Shown here in pieces: positions 44,378-53,600 of a stretch of DNA of 64,000 nucleotides; within the stretch, counting starts at the first letter, position 1; each line of letters starts with the position of its first letter. Made by a program: the position numbers and the translations under genes. Where the stretch lies: assembly GCF_009928525.1 (NCBI RefSeq), contig NZ_JAABOK010000003.1, forward strand, positions 372,001-436,000. The letters are read 5' to 3'. This DNA is from Chitinophaga solisilvae. GTDB lineage: Bacteria; Bacteroidota; Bacteroidia; Chitinophagales; Chitinophagaceae. Under the pieces are notes generated by a model. It did not search any database. It was not told the origin of the DNA and saw only the letters and a program-made list of their open reading frames with translations.

Positions 44378-45583
44378 ATGAAAGACCAATTTGTAGTACC
44401 GGCAAGATTAAAAAAGACCAGCTTCGTGTTAATGGGCGTGGGCTTGCTGACTTTATTGATCGGATTAATTGCGTTTCAAGGTGAAAACGCGACACGGTTC
44501 TGGGCCGGTCTGTTGCAAAACAGCAGCTTCTTTTTGCTGATTACATTGGCCAGCACCTTCTTTATAGCAGCTACAACTCTGGCTCATGGTGGATGGCAGA
44601 TCGCTTTCCGTCGTGTACCGGAAGCTATTTCCATGGCGGTGCCAGCACTGGCTGCCATCCTGTTCGTAGTTGTAATGATCCTCGTTTTCGGCGGTAAAGA
44701 ACATATCTACCACTGGGTAAATGCCCATCACGTAGCAGAAGATAAAATCCTCACCTGGAAATCCGCTTTCCTGAACAAAGGATTCTTCACTACCGCTACT
44801 ATCATCACACTGGCTCTCTGGATCTTCTTCACACTGAGACTGCGTAAAATGTCTATCGAAGAAGATGGTTGGGATCTGCGCCCTGAAACAGGCCGCAAAC
44901 TGATCTGGAGAAATACCGTATGGTGTGGCGGATTCCTGGTAGTATTTACCCTGAGCGTTGGCTCTACCACTCCATGGATCTGGCTGATGAGCATCGATGC
45001 ACATTGGTTCTCCACCATGTACAGCTGGTATACTTTCGCCAGCAGCTGGGTATCCGGTCTTTCCCTGATTGCCCTGTTTGTGATCTACCTGAAAAAACAC
45101 GGTTATCTGACTTATGTAACTGAAGAACACCTGCACGATCTGGGTAAATTCATGTTCGCATTCAGCATCTTCTGGACTTACCTGTGGTTCTCTCAGTACA
45201 TGCTTATCTGGTACGCCAACATGCCGGAAGAAACTGAATACTTCCAGCCACGCGTATGGGGCGAATGGAGACCTATCTTCTTCCTGAACCTCCTGATCAA
45301 CTTTATCACTCCGTTGCTGTTCCTGATGAAAAGGGACACCAAACGTAACTATACTGCCGTTGCATTCATCGCTGTTGTGATCATCTTCGGTCACTGGCTG
45401 GATTTCTGGCAGATGGTTTATCCGGGCACCGTGAAGCACCTGGTATTCCCATGGTATGAATTTGGTCTCGGACTGGGCTTCGTAGGTCTGATCATTTTCC
45501 TGGTATCCAATCAGCTGACAAAAGCTTCATTGGTTCCGAAAAATCATCCTTACCTGAAAGAAAGTATTGTTCACCACACCTAA
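44378..45583 (+). CDS. actF: Alternative complex III subunit F, second NrfD-like membrane subunit
   Basis: The protein has 401 residues with about ten membrane helices. It is the paralogue of ActC in the complex, with conserved W-I-W-L-M-S-I-D-A-H-W-F-S-T-M-Y and W-F-S-Q-Y-M-L-I-W-Y-A-N-M-P-E-E, the latter typical of quinol:cytochrome c oxidoreductase subunits in Bacteroidota. Directly followed by the oxidase genes, which fits a physical supercomplex. Confidence 0.95.
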   Translation: MKDQFVVPARLKKTSFVLMGVGLLTLLIGLIAFQGENATRFWAGLLQNSSFFLLITLASTFFIAATTLAHGGWQIAFRRVPEAISMAVPALAAILFVVVMILVFGGKEHIYHWVNAHHVAEDKILTWKSAFLNKGFFTTATIITLALWIFFTLRLRKMSIEEDGWDLRPETGRKLIWRNTVWCGGFLVVFTLSVGSTTPWIWLMSIDAHWFSTMYSWYTFASSWVSGLSLIALFVIYLKKHGYLTYVTEEHLHDLGKFMFAFSIFWTYLWFSQYMLIWYANMPEETEYFQPRVWGEWRPIFFLNLLINFITPLLFLMKRDTKRNYTAVAFIAVVIIFGHWLDFWQMVYPGTVKHLVFPWYEFGLGLGFVGLIIFLVSNQLTKASLVPKNHPYLKESIVHHT

Positions 45584-45647
45584 TATGGGTGATAACGGAG
45601 ATTAAGCAATAGAAAAGCATTAGATAACTTAATTATTTCATATAGCA

Positions 45648-46694
45648 ATGTCAGGATTTTTAGCAGTCTTAGTTATTGTTCTCATATTCATAGTCATCTT
45701 CCAGATTGCGAAGGCGAGCGAATATGTGTCCATATTGAAGGGAGAAAAGAAAGCGCGCCAGCAAAGTAACCGTATCAATGGTTTCCTGCTGATAGCATTC
45801 CTGGTGCTGGGGCTCATAGGGGTGTACTACTGTAATGATCTGCTGAAAGGCAAGATCCTGGGCGAATCTGCTTCCGTACAGGGCGAAGGCGTAGATACCC
45901 TCATCTACGTAACACTGGCCATCACCGGTATCGTGTTCGTTATTACACAGATTCTTTTATTCTGGTTCGCATTTAAATATCAGGAGAAAGAAGGTCAGAA
46001 AGCTTTCTACTTCCCGCACAACAATAAACTGGAAGTAATCTGGACAGTTATCCCTGCAATCGCACTGACTGTTCTCGTGGCTTTCGGTCTGAAACACTGG
46101 TTCCAGTTAACTTCCGACGCACCGAAAGATGCGGCAGTAGTAGAAGTAACCGGTAAACAGTTCAACTGGCTGATCCGCTACCCGGGTAAAGATGGTCAGC
46201 TCGGCCGCCGCGATTTCAAGAAAATCGACGAAGCTGCCAGCAACCCGCTGGGTATGGACTGGGATGACCAGCTGAGTAAAGACGACTTCATGGCTACCGA
46301 AGTTCACCTGGTAGTTGGTAAGCCCGTTAAATTTGTAATCGGTTCCCGTGATGTTATTCACGACGTTGGTTTACCTCAGTTCCGTATGAAAATGGATGCG
46401 GTGCCTGGTATCCCTACTACACTGTGGTTTACACCAAAGTATACCACCAAACAAATGAAGGAAAAAACCGGCAATCCGGATTTCACATACGAAATTTCCT
46501 GCGATCAGATGTGCGGCTCCGGTCACTACTCCATGAGAGGCGTGATAGTGGTGGAAACTCAGGAAGAATACGATGCCTGGGTTGCAAAACAACCTTTGCA
46601 GTATAGCCTGGCTCATCCTGCTGCCGCTCCGGCTACCCCCGAAGCGCCAAAAGCAGATAGCACACAAAAAACTGTGGCTGCCAATATCAAGTAA
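45648..46694 (+). CDS. coxB: Cytochrome c oxidase subunit II
   Basis: The protein has 348 residues. Three membrane helices (about 3-20, 43-63 and 88-112, plus a further hydrophobic stretch near 130-148), so it carries an extra N-terminal helix. The CuA cupredoxin domain has the first His in V-I-H-D-V-G and the cluster C-D-Q-M-C-G-S-G-H-Y-S-M. Gln takes the place of the usual Glu, harmless because that ligand is a backbone carbonyl. No fused cytochrome c domain follows; the Ala/Pro tail ends the protein. It receives electrons from ActA/ActE or soluble cytochrome c. Confidence 0.95.
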   Translation: MSGFLAVLVIVLIFIVIFQIAKASEYVSILKGEKKARQQSNRINGFLLIAFLVLGLIGVYYCNDLLKGKILGESASVQGEGVDTLIYVTLAITGIVFVITQILLFWFAFKYQEKEGQKAFYFPHNNKLEVIWTVIPAIALTVLVAFGLKHWFQLTSDAPKDAAVVEVTGKQFNWLIRYPGKDGQLGRRDFKKIDEAASNPLGMDWDDQLSKDDFMATEVHLVVGKPVKFVIGSRDVIHDVGLPQFRMKMDAVPGIPTTLWFTPKYTTKQMKEKTGNPDFTYEISCDQMCGSGHYSMRGVIVVETQEEYDAWVAKQPLQYSLAHPAAAPATPEAPKADSTQKTVAANIK

Positions 46695-46805
46695 GCCGTA
46701 ATTTTGTGTAGAAGAATTTATTGACGCAGAAACTAAAAACAAAAAGAACAAACTGACAAACGCGATACTTCCCGGGCGTTAGTTTTATTATAAACCGAAC
46801 CGATT

Positions 46806-48617
46806 ATGAGTAACGAAGCAACATTGCACAGTCAACAGGAGGTAATGCACGGCGCGCATGATCATCATGATCATGAACACCATCATGAGGACAGTTTCAT
46901 TTCGAAGTACGTGTTCAGCATGGATCATAAAATGATCGCCAAACAGTTCCTGATCACTGGTATCGTTTGGGCTATCATTGGTGCTTTCTTTTCTGTACTG
47001 TTCCGTTTGCAACTGGGTTTTCCCGATGCTACTTTCCCATGGCTGGAAAGCATACTGGGTCACTGGGCTAAAGGTGGCCGTATCACTCCGGAAGCTTACT
47101 ATGCATTGGTAACAATGCACGGTACTATCCTCGTATTCTTTGTATTAACCGCCGGTTTAAGTGGTACCTTCTCTAACCTGCTCATTCCATTGCAGGTAGG
47201 TGCCCGCGATATGGCTTCACCTTTCATGAACTGCCTGAGCTACTGGTTCTTCTTCCTGGCCAGCCTGGTTATGATGGCTTCCCTGTTTGTACAGACAGGC
47301 CCTGCTTCCGGTGGCTGGACGATGTATCCTCCGCTGAGTGCACTGGGTGACGCTTCTATCGGATCTAAAATAGGTGTGGACCTCTGGCTCACCAGTATGG
47401 CACTGTTCGTTGTTTCACAGCTGCTCGGTGGTCTGAACTATATCTCTACCCTCCTGAACATGCGTACTAAAGGTATGAGCATGACCAAAATGCCTTTAAC
47501 CATCTGGTCATTCTTCTTTACCGCTGTACTGGGCGTACTGTCTTTCCCTGTGCTGCTGTCCGGCTTCATCCTGTTGCTGATGGACCGCCACGCAGGTACC
47601 AGCTTCTACCTCTCCGATATCTTCATCGCAGGTAAAGCCCTGGCTAACGAAGGCGGTAGCGCTATCCTCTATCAACACTTATTCTGGTTCCTGGGTCACC
47701 CGGAAGTATATATCATCATCCTCCCTGCAATGGGTATGGTATCAGAAGTACTGGCAGTAAGCTCCCGCAAGCCTATCTTCGGTTACCTGGCGATGATCGG
47801 TTCCCTGTTCGCCATCTGCATCCTGGCCTTCCTGGTTTGGGCGCACCATATGTTCGTAACAGGTCTGAACCCGTTCCTCGGTGCATTCTTCGTACTCTTA
47901 ACATTACTGATCGCAGTACCATCTGCCATCAAGGTATTTAACTGGCTTACCACCATCTGGAAAGGTAACATCCGCTTTACACCGGCTGCCCTGTTCTCTA
48001 TCGGTTTCGTAAGTACATTTATCTCCGGTGGCCTGACTGGTATCTGGTTAGGTAACTCCTCTATCGATATTCACCTGCACGATACCTACTTCGTAATCGC
48101 TCACTTCCACATTGTAATGGGTGTGTCCGCATTCTTTGGTATGTTCGCAGGTATCTATCACTGGTTCCCTAAAATGTATGGCCGCTTCATGAACAACACC
48201 ATCGGCTATATCCACTTCTGGGTGACCCTGATTGGCGCTTACCTGATCTTCTGGCCAATGCACTACGAAGGTATGGCCGGTATGCCAAGAAGATATTTCG
48301 ATTACTCCAGCTGGACTTCCTTCAACCAGTTCGGCGGACTGAACGCCTTCATCAGCATCGTGGTAATCCTCGTGTTTGCTACACAGCTGCTGTTTGTATT
48401 CAACTTCTTCTACAGCATCTTCAAAGGAAGAAAACTGACTGAACAGAACCCATGGAACGCTACTACACTGGAATGGACTACTCCTATCCACGCTGGTCAC
48501 GGTAACTGGCCTGGCGAAATCCCTGAGGTTCACCGCTGGGCTTATGACTACAGCAAGGATGGAAGAGATTTCATTCCGCAGACAGAGCCGATCGGTCCTA
48601 ACGAGTCAGCACACTAA
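46806..48617 (+). CDS. coxA: Cytochrome c oxidase subunit I
   Basis: The protein has 603 residues with twelve membrane helices. The His-rich N-terminus (H-D-H-H-D-H-E-H-H-H) is unusual and could bind metal. Active-site markers: W-F-L-G-H-P-E-V-Y (CuB His, cross-linked Tyr and the G-H-P-E-V form of A1-type oxidases) and H-D-T-Y-F-V-I-A-H-F-H (CuB/heme ligands). It reduces oxygen to water and pumps protons. Confidence 0.97.
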   Translation: MSNEATLHSQQEVMHGAHDHHDHEHHHEDSFISKYVFSMDHKMIAKQFLITGIVWAIIGAFFSVLFRLQLGFPDATFPWLESILGHWAKGGRITPEAYYALVTMHGTILVFFVLTAGLSGTFSNLLIPLQVGARDMASPFMNCLSYWFFFLASLVMMASLFVQTGPASGGWTMYPPLSALGDASIGSKIGVDLWLTSMALFVVSQLLGGLNYISTLLNMRTKGMSMTKMPLTIWSFFFTAVLGVLSFPVLLSGFILLLMDRHAGTSFYLSDIFIAGKALANEGGSAILYQHLFWFLGHPEVYIIILPAMGMVSEVLAVSSRKPIFGYLAMIGSLFAICILAFLVWAHHMFVTGLNPFLGAFFVLLTLLIAVPSAIKVFNWLTTIWKGNIRFTPAALFSIGFVSTFISGGLTGIWLGNSSIDIHLHDTYFVIAHFHIVMGVSAFFGMFAGIYHWFPKMYGRFMNNTIGYIHFWVTLIGAYLIFWPMHYEGMAGMPRRYFDYSSWTSFNQFGGLNAFISIVVILVFATQLLFVFNFFYSIFKGRKLTEQNPWNATTLEWTTPIHAGHGNWPGEIPEVHRWAYDYSKDGRDFIPQTEPIGPNESAH

Positions 48618-48629
48618 GATATCTGAAAG

Positions 48630-48706
48630 GATTCCGGAACGTACAGGTTTATTTTAGGAATAGGCCGCCTTCCGGAATCTTCTTCACTGTGATGTTTGTA
48701 AATTTG
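48630..48706 (+). other. Hairpin and internal -7 box between coxA and ctaB
   Basis: A 10-bp perfect stem GATTCCGGAA / TTCCGGAATC (48630-48639 with 48670-48679) has a 30-base loop. TAAATTTG at 48699-48706 is a full -7 consensus match with no clear -33 box. Together they could partly end transcription of the structural genes and restart it for the assembly genes. Confidence 0.4.
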
Positions 48707-48743
48707 TTCCGGAATTAAAACCCGGAATGTGGATAGAAAAAAC

Positions 48744-49643
48744 ATGTTGCAAGAAAACTCCATAAAGTTGTCGTCATCATATGCAGTAGCGAGTAAGGTG
48801 AAGGATTATTCTCAGTTAATGAAGTTTAATCTCACCTTCATGGTGGTATTTTCATCTGTAGTGGCTTATCTGCTGGTGCCGGGCGTGGAGTTCAACATCA
48901 TTAAAGTTCTTTTATTATTTGCCGGTGGGTTGCTGGTTTCCGGATCAGCCAATACCATCAACCAGATATGGGAAAAAAATACTGACAAGCTGATGGCACG
49001 CACCGCCACCCGCCCTTTGCCATCCGGCAGGATGAATGAAGGAGAAGCGATAGTGGTGGCTGTTATCACCGGTATGGCAGGGCTCCTGATAATGGGGTTA
49101 TGCTTCAACTGGCTGAGTGCCGCGCTGAGTCTGTTCTCCCTGGTGTCATACGGTTTCGTATACACACCATGGAAAAAATGGAACTCGCTCGCCGTACTGA
49201 TAGGGGCTATTCCGGGTGCCATGCCGCTGTTAATCGGCTGGGCTGCCGGCGCCAATAATCTGGCAGAAGGCGGCTGGTCTTTATTCGCTATCCAGTTTCT
49301 GTGGCAGTTCCCGCATTTCTGGGCTATCGCCTGGATTGCACATAAGGATTATACCAAAGCCGGATTCAAACTGTTGCCTGCCAACGGTGAACCTAATAAG
49401 TTTACCGCCATACAGACGGTTTTATACGCATTGCTGCTGATACCGGCCGGTGTTGCACCTTACCTGCTGAAAATTACCGGTGGAATATCTGCTATCGTGG
49501 CTATTCTCGCAGGTCTGTTCTTCCTGTACCGCGCTATTAACCTGTACCGGAAGAATGATGTTCCTGCTGCCCGCAAGCTGATGTTCGGTTCTTATATTTA
49601 CCTGACTGTTGTTCAGCTGGCACAACTGCTGGACAAGGCGTAA
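48744..49643 (+). CDS. ctaB: Protoheme IX farnesyltransferase
   Basis: The protein has 299 residues from the ATG at 48744; a GTG at 48729 would add five. A UbiA-family prenyltransferase with about eight membrane helices. The first Asp-rich motif region is N-Q-I-W-E-K-N-T-D-K-L-M-A-R-T-A-T-R-P-L-P (the D-x-x-M-x-R-T form of heme O synthases) and the second is Y-T-P-W-K-K. It makes heme O for the oxidase. Placed between coxA and coxC as in many Bacteroidota. Confidence 0.94.
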   Translation: MLQENSIKLSSSYAVASKVKDYSQLMKFNLTFMVVFSSVVAYLLVPGVEFNIIKVLLLFAGGLLVSGSANTINQIWEKNTDKLMARTATRPLPSGRMNEGEAIVVAVITGMAGLLIMGLCFNWLSAALSLFSLVSYGFVYTPWKKWNSLAVLIGAIPGAMPLLIGWAAGANNLAEGGWSLFAIQFLWQFPHFWAIAWIAHKDYTKAGFKLLPANGEPNKFTAIQTVLYALLLIPAGVAPYLLKITGGISAIVAILAGLFFLYRAINLYRKNDVPAARKLMFGSYIYLTVVQLAQLLDKA

Positions 49644-49659
49644 AACGAAATGAGGAGTG

Positions 49660-50223
49660 ATGCATACAATGAGCATACAACGTAAAAAAATTCATCCGCA
49701 CAAGTATTCCCTATGGATCGCAATGGGTAGTATTACCATGATGTTCATAGGCTTTACCAGTGCATACGTTGTGAAGAGGTCGCAGGCCAACTGGCTGGCA
49801 TTCGAATTACCGCATATTTTCTGGTTATCCACTGCTGTAATATTACTCAGCAGCGTAACCATTCACCTGGCTTTAAAGAACTTTAAAGAAAGGAATATGC
49901 AACGCTACAAACAGTTGATTACCATCACCGCCGTACTGGGTGTAGTATTTGCAGCCTGTCAGTGGATCGGCTTTTCACAATTAAAATCCAGCGGACTTCC
50001 CCTTAACGGGCCGGTTTCCGCTTCCTTTATTTATGTAATCGTAGGCGTGCACATGCTGCACGTACTGGGCGGTGTAGTTGCACTGCTCGTCATGTTCGGC
50101 AGGGCCTACAGAACCCGTGTACGCACTTACAGCGCAGTACCTATCGAAGTGGCAGCCACATACTGGCATTTTGTTGACGTATTGTGGATTTACCTGTTAA
50201 TTTTTTTAAGTATCGCGAGATAA
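49660..50223 (+). CDS. coxC: Cytochrome c oxidase subunit III, short form
   Basis: The protein has 187 residues from the ATG at 49660 (GTG at 49657 and ATG at 49669 are alternatives; GAGGAG precedes). Five membrane helices. Subunit III marks: S-A-Y-V-V-K-R near the start, G-V-H-M-L-H-V-L-G-G in the middle and E-V-A-A-T-Y-W-H-F-V-D-V-L-W at the end. It is one of two tandem subunit III genes; the pair is a regular feature of Bacteroidota oxidase clusters. Confidence 0.9.
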   Translation: MHTMSIQRKKIHPHKYSLWIAMGSITMMFIGFTSAYVVKRSQANWLAFELPHIFWLSTAVILLSSVTIHLALKNFKERNMQRYKQLITITAVLGVVFAACQWIGFSQLKSSGLPLNGPVSASFIYVIVGVHMLHVLGGVVALLVMFGRAYRTRVRTYSAVPIEVAATYWHFVDVLWIYLLIFLSIAR

Positions 50224-50250
50224 ACTTTGTAAAATTTTATAAAACTAACA

Positions 50251-50925
50251 ATGGATACAGCAGTTACAGCGAAGAAAAAATGGTGGGCCGGAGGATATTC
50301 TCCCTTTAATGTGAGCTATGGCAAGTTGATGATGTGGTACTTCCTGATCTCAGATGCGTTCACTTTCGGCGCATTGTTGATCTCTTATGGTACCATCCGC
50401 TTTTCCAGCACATCCTGGCCTGATCCGAACGAAGTGTTCCGCTCTTTCCCAGGTATGGGACACGCCAATTTACCATTGGTATTCGTGAGCTTGATGACCT
50501 TTATCCTCATCATGAGCTCTGTAACCATGGTATTGGCCGTTCACGCCGGTCACTTCAGAGATAGAAAAGCTGTCGCAAAATGGCTGACATGGACTATCGT
50601 CGGCGGTATCGCCTTCCTTAGCTGCCAGGCATGGGAATGGACACACCTGTACCACGAAGGCGCATGGTGGGGCCGTAACCCGTTCCTGAACGTGGACGGT
50701 ACGCTCGCTTCAACTAACTTTACCAACTTCTTCTTCACCATCACCGGTTTCCACGGCTTGCACGTAACCTCCGGCGTTGTATTGAACATCGTTATCCTTG
50801 CTAACGTACTGAAAGGTACCTACGAAGAAAGAGGTCACTACGAAATGGTGGAAAAAGTAGGTTTGTACTGGCACTTTGTAGATCTGGTATGGGTATTCGT
50901 ATTCACCTGCTTCTACCTGCTCTGA
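50251..50925 (+). CDS. coxC: Cytochrome c oxidase subunit III, second copy
   Basis: The protein has 224 residues with about five membrane helices. Marks: S-D-A-F-T-F-G-A-L-L-I-S, G-F-H-G-L-H-V-T-S-G, and G-L-Y-W-H-F-V-D-L-V-W. It begins 28 bases after the shorter copy. The two copies may each contribute part of the subunit III function; which is essential cannot be told. Confidence 0.92.
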   Translation: MDTAVTAKKKWWAGGYSPFNVSYGKLMMWYFLISDAFTFGALLISYGTIRFSSTSWPDPNEVFRSFPGMGHANLPLVFVSLMTFILIMSSVTMVLAVHAGHFRDRKAVAKWLTWTIVGGIAFLSCQAWEWTHLYHEGAWWGRNPFLNVDGTLASTNFTNFFFTITGFHGLHVTSGVVLNIVILANVLKGTYEERGHYEMVEKVGLYWHFVDLVWVFVFTCFYLL

Positions 50926-51001
50926 TCTTGCAGCGCCACACACAGAACCGGTTATTGTTATTTGAAATCAGTTTTTAGAATTTATTTTAACTTAAATAGT
51001 A

Positions 51002-51412
51002 ATGGAGCATACTCATTCATCAGAAGTGCTTGAACATGTGCATCATGATTCATCTACCAAAAAAATCTGGAAAACATTCTGGATTCTGTTAGGTGTTACC
51101 ATGGTGGAAGTAGGCCTGGCGTTTTTACACCTGGAAACAGGCTTCCCCAGCAGAGTACTGCTGAACGCTATATTCGTAGGTCTTACCGTAGTGAAAGCTT
51201 TTTATATCGTTGCAGAATTCATGCACCTCGGCAGCGAAATCAAAAACCTGATCTATACCATCTTACTGCCATTGCTGCTTTTCGTCTGGTTTATCATCGC
51301 TTTCCTGTATGAGGGTAACTCCTGGAAAAACATGATCAAAGACCTGAAACCAGGTACGCCGATCGAAACACCAAAAGCACCGGTTAAAGAAGCAGGACAC
51401 GGACATTACTAG
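51002..51412 (+). CDS. coxD: Cytochrome c oxidase subunit IV family protein
   Basis: The protein has 136 residues, a small three-helix protein (F-W-I-L-L-G-V-T-M-V-E-V, then V-V-K-A-F-Y-I-V-A-E-F-M-H-L and I-L-L-P-L-L-L-F-V-W-F-I-I-A-F). Bacterial subunit IV has a structural or assembly role. A His-rich N-terminus (E-H-V-H-H-D) may bind copper. It is directly followed by a Sco gene. Confidence 0.88.
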   Translation: MEHTHSSEVLEHVHHDSSTKKIWKTFWILLGVTMVEVGLAFLHLETGFPSRVLLNAIFVGLTVVKAFYIVAEFMHLGSEIKNLIYTILLPLLLFVWFIIAFLYEGNSWKNMIKDLKPGTPIETPKAPVKEAGHGHY

Positions 51413-51466
51413 TTTTTACCTTTAAATATCAGGATCATTTCTCGCAGGGCTATATTAGGAGTTGCA

Positions 51467-52159
51467 TTGGCTATATTGGTACCATTGACCGGTTATCTGA
51501 TTGTAGATCACTACGGTAAAAATGTAGTGCCGATTCCCAAATATTATATTCCCGAAAGAATTGATACCATCGTAAAAGACGGTAAAACATCCTACGATAC
51601 TGTGTTCCACAAGATTGCAGATTTCAGGATGACCAACCAGCTGGGTCAGCAGGTAAGCCTGAAAGACATGGAAGGTAAAGTACTTCTGGTAGACTTCTTC
51701 TTTACCTCCTGCCCGACCATCTGCCCGACACTGACTAAAAACCTGCGGAAGATACAAAGCGCCTACGTAAAGAATGACTCCCTGCTGCAGATACTCTCTT
51801 TCTCGGTTGACCCCGTAAGAGACTCCGTAGCAAGACTCAGAAAATACGGATACGATTATCAGGTAAACCCGGATAACTGGTGGCTGCTCACCGGAGATAA
51901 AAAGGAAATCTACGACCTCGCCAGACACGAATTCTTCGTGTCGGTGACGGAAGGAGACGGAGGCCCGGATGACTTTGTACACACAGAAAAGCTGGTTCTG
52001 ATCGATAAGAACAGAAATATCAGAGGATACTATAACGGGCTCGACTCCAACGCCATCAGGCAGTGCGCCAGCGACATCGCTACCCTGCACCTGGAAAAGG
52101 AAAGAAAAAGACCCGGGTTCATCAAATTCTTTAAGAGATTGATCAACAACTTCAACTGA
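51467..52159 (+). CDS. SCO family copper-delivery protein of the oxidase cluster
   Basis: The protein has 230 residues if TTG at 51467 is used. The frame is open further upstream to the coxD stop, and the residues before TTG (S-R-R-A-I-L-G-V-A-L) would complete the membrane anchor, but no ATG, GTG or TTG exists there. A near-cognate start such as ATT at 51437 is therefore possible. Motifs: C-P-T-I-C-P and the distal His in D-D-F-V-H-T-E-K. It matures CuA of the oxidase. Confidence 0.9.
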   Translation: MAILVPLTGYLIVDHYGKNVVPIPKYYIPERIDTIVKDGKTSYDTVFHKIADFRMTNQLGQQVSLKDMEGKVLLVDFFFTSCPTICPTLTKNLRKIQSAYVKNDSLLQILSFSVDPVRDSVARLRKYGYDYQVNPDNWWLLTGDKKEIYDLARHEFFVSVTEGDGGPDDFVHTEKLVLIDKNRNIRGYYNGLDSNAIRQCASDIATLHLEKERKRPGFIKFFKRLINNFN

Positions 52160-52176
52160 TTATATAAGATTATTTG

Positions 52177-52227
52177 GTGAAAGGTGGATAAGGAAAGGTT
52201 CTTCACCTTTCTTTATCCACCTTTCAC
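52177..52227 (+). repeat. 23-bp-arm hairpin between sco and DUF420 genes
   Basis: Arms 52177-52199 and 52205-52227 pair with one mismatch around a 5-base loop. The arm is purine-rich with repeated AAAGGT/AAGGTGG units. It occupies the middle of an 81-base gap. No T-tract follows, so termination is doubtful. Confidence 0.75.
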
Positions 52228-52240
52228 AATTACAGATATT

Positions 52241-52813
52241 ATGGAACTGAAAAATAAAAATCTCAACACCCCTATCGCTATCGTATCCGTCGTGATTCCA
52301 GCTCTGGTGGCTGTGTTGTTCTTTATGCCCAAACCGGATTATCATCCTGGTTTCGATATAAAAATATTACCCCTGTTCCATGCTATCCTGAACTCGGCTA
52401 CTGCCGTACTGCTGGTAGCCAGCCTCTATTTTATCAAGAACGGTCATGTAAAGGCACACAAAACTACCAACCTGATAGCAGTGGGCCTTTCGGCACTGTT
52501 CCTCCTCTCCTACGTTACCTACCATGCCCTGGCGCCTGAAACCCGCTTCGGAGACACCGATCATAGCGGAGTGGTAGATGCAGCTGAAAAAGCAGCCCTG
52601 GGCGGTATCAGATATTTATACTACTTCCTCCTGCTGACGCATATTGTACTGGCCGGTATTATCGTACCACTGGTGCTGTTCACCCTGCTCCGTGGTTTCC
52701 AGAACGATATTCCCCGCCACCGTAAAATAGCGCGTATTACCTGGCCTATCTGGTTCTATGTTGCGGTAACCGGTGTGATCGTGTATATCATGATCTCTCC
52801 TTACTACCATTGA
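52241..52813 (+). CDS. DUF420 membrane protein
   Basis: The protein has 190 residues from the ATG at 52241, with five hydrophobic segments. Family marks: L-F-H-A-I-L-N-S-A-T-A, N-G-H-V-K-A-H-K (His motif), S-Y-V-T-Y-H and L-L-T-H-I-V-L-A. The four conserved His suggest heme or copper handling. DUF420 (YozB) proteins are commonly encoded with oxidases and Sco and probably help assembly. Last gene of the respiratory cluster. Confidence 0.9.
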   Translation: MELKNKNLNTPIAIVSVVIPALVAVLFFMPKPDYHPGFDIKILPLFHAILNSATAVLLVASLYFIKNGHVKAHKTTNLIAVGLSALFLLSYVTYHALAPETRFGDTDHSGVVDAAEKAALGGIRYLYYFLLLTHIVLAGIIVPLVLFTLLRGFQNDIPRHRKIARITWPIWFYVAVTGVIVYIMISPYYH

Positions 52814-52873
52814 TAAGAATGCTATGGATTTTTACGGGAGATGCTCTAATTTTGTTCAATAAATTATCTTGAC

Positions 52874-53089
52874 ATGAATAAGCTGTGGTTGTTTTTGCTG
52901 ACAGGAATAATGACGATGATGAGCGCACCGCTGATGGCGCAGTGTTCTCTTTGTACCAAAACGGCACAGCAACTGGGTGAAGGCCCTGCAAAAGGATTGA
53001 ACAATGGTATCCTGATGCTGGCGTTAACACCGCTGGCTATCATAGGTTTCCTGGCTTTCCGCTGGTGGAGAAGCAACCGGGAAGCCTGA
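52874..53089 (+). CDS. Small CxxC membrane protein, 71 residues
   Basis: The function of this protein is not known. A signal peptide (M-N-K-L-W-L-F-L-L-T-G, ending M-A-Q) is followed by C-S-L-C and one membrane helix (G-I-L-M-L-A-L-T-P-L-A-I-I-G-F-L-A-F) with a basic end. A TAATTTTG box at 52847-52854 suits its own promoter. Its place after the oxidase genes, with a periplasmic CxxC pair, suggests a thiol or copper role; that is inference. Confidence 0.7.
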   Translation: MNKLWLFLLTGIMTMMSAPLMAQCSLCTKTAQQLGEGPAKGLNNGILMLALTPLAIIGFLAFRWWRSNREA

Positions 53090-53117
53090 TTACTGACTTA
53101 ACCCCTCCTTTCAGTCT

Positions 53118-53600
53118 ATGATTACCTATCGTAAAGCCGAACTCCGGGATATTCCGGCAGTGACGCATCTCCGGCTGCAATTCCTGAAAGAAGTTTACCC
53201 GCTTGCAGATACTTCCCGCGATGAAACCCTGCTGGAACAACTCCGCCTGTATATGCTGCAACACCTGCCTGAAGGTAATTTCGTTAACTGGCTGGCCGAA
53301 AGTAAACAGGAAATTATCGGTACTGCCGGTATTGTATTTTATCAGCAGCCACCCCTGTACCATAACCTCAGCGGTAAAGTAGGATACATCCTCAACGTAT
53401 ATACGCTCCCTGCCTTCCGCCGCCAGGGCATTGCCAGAATACTGATGGAAAAAATAATGGAAGAAGCACGGCTGCGCCAGACAGGAAAGCTGAGCCTGCA
53501 TGCCAGCCCCGATGGCCGTACCTTATACGAGGAGCTGGGCTTTATTGCCGGAGATAATGAAATGACCTACCAGCCTGCTATCATGATAAAAAATAATTAA
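53118..53600 (+). CDS. GNAT family N-acetyltransferase
   Basis: The protein has 160 residues. GNAT fold: I-T-Y-R-K-A-E-L-R-D-I-P at the start, the acetyl-CoA motif V-Y-T-L-P-A-F-R-R-Q-G-I-A-R (R-x-x-G-x-A) near 100, and L-Y-E-E-L-G-F at the end. Substrate unknown. It starts 28 bases after the small CxxC gene and ends inside a long hairpin shared with the convergent MarR gene. Confidence 0.9.
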   Translation: MITYRKAELRDIPAVTHLRLQFLKEVYPLADTSRDETLLEQLRLYMLQHLPEGNFVNWLAESKQEIIGTAGIVFYQQPPLYHNLSGKVGYILNVYTLPAFRRQGIARILMEKIMEEARLRQTGKLSLHASPDGRTLYEELGFIAGDNEMTYQPAIMIKNN

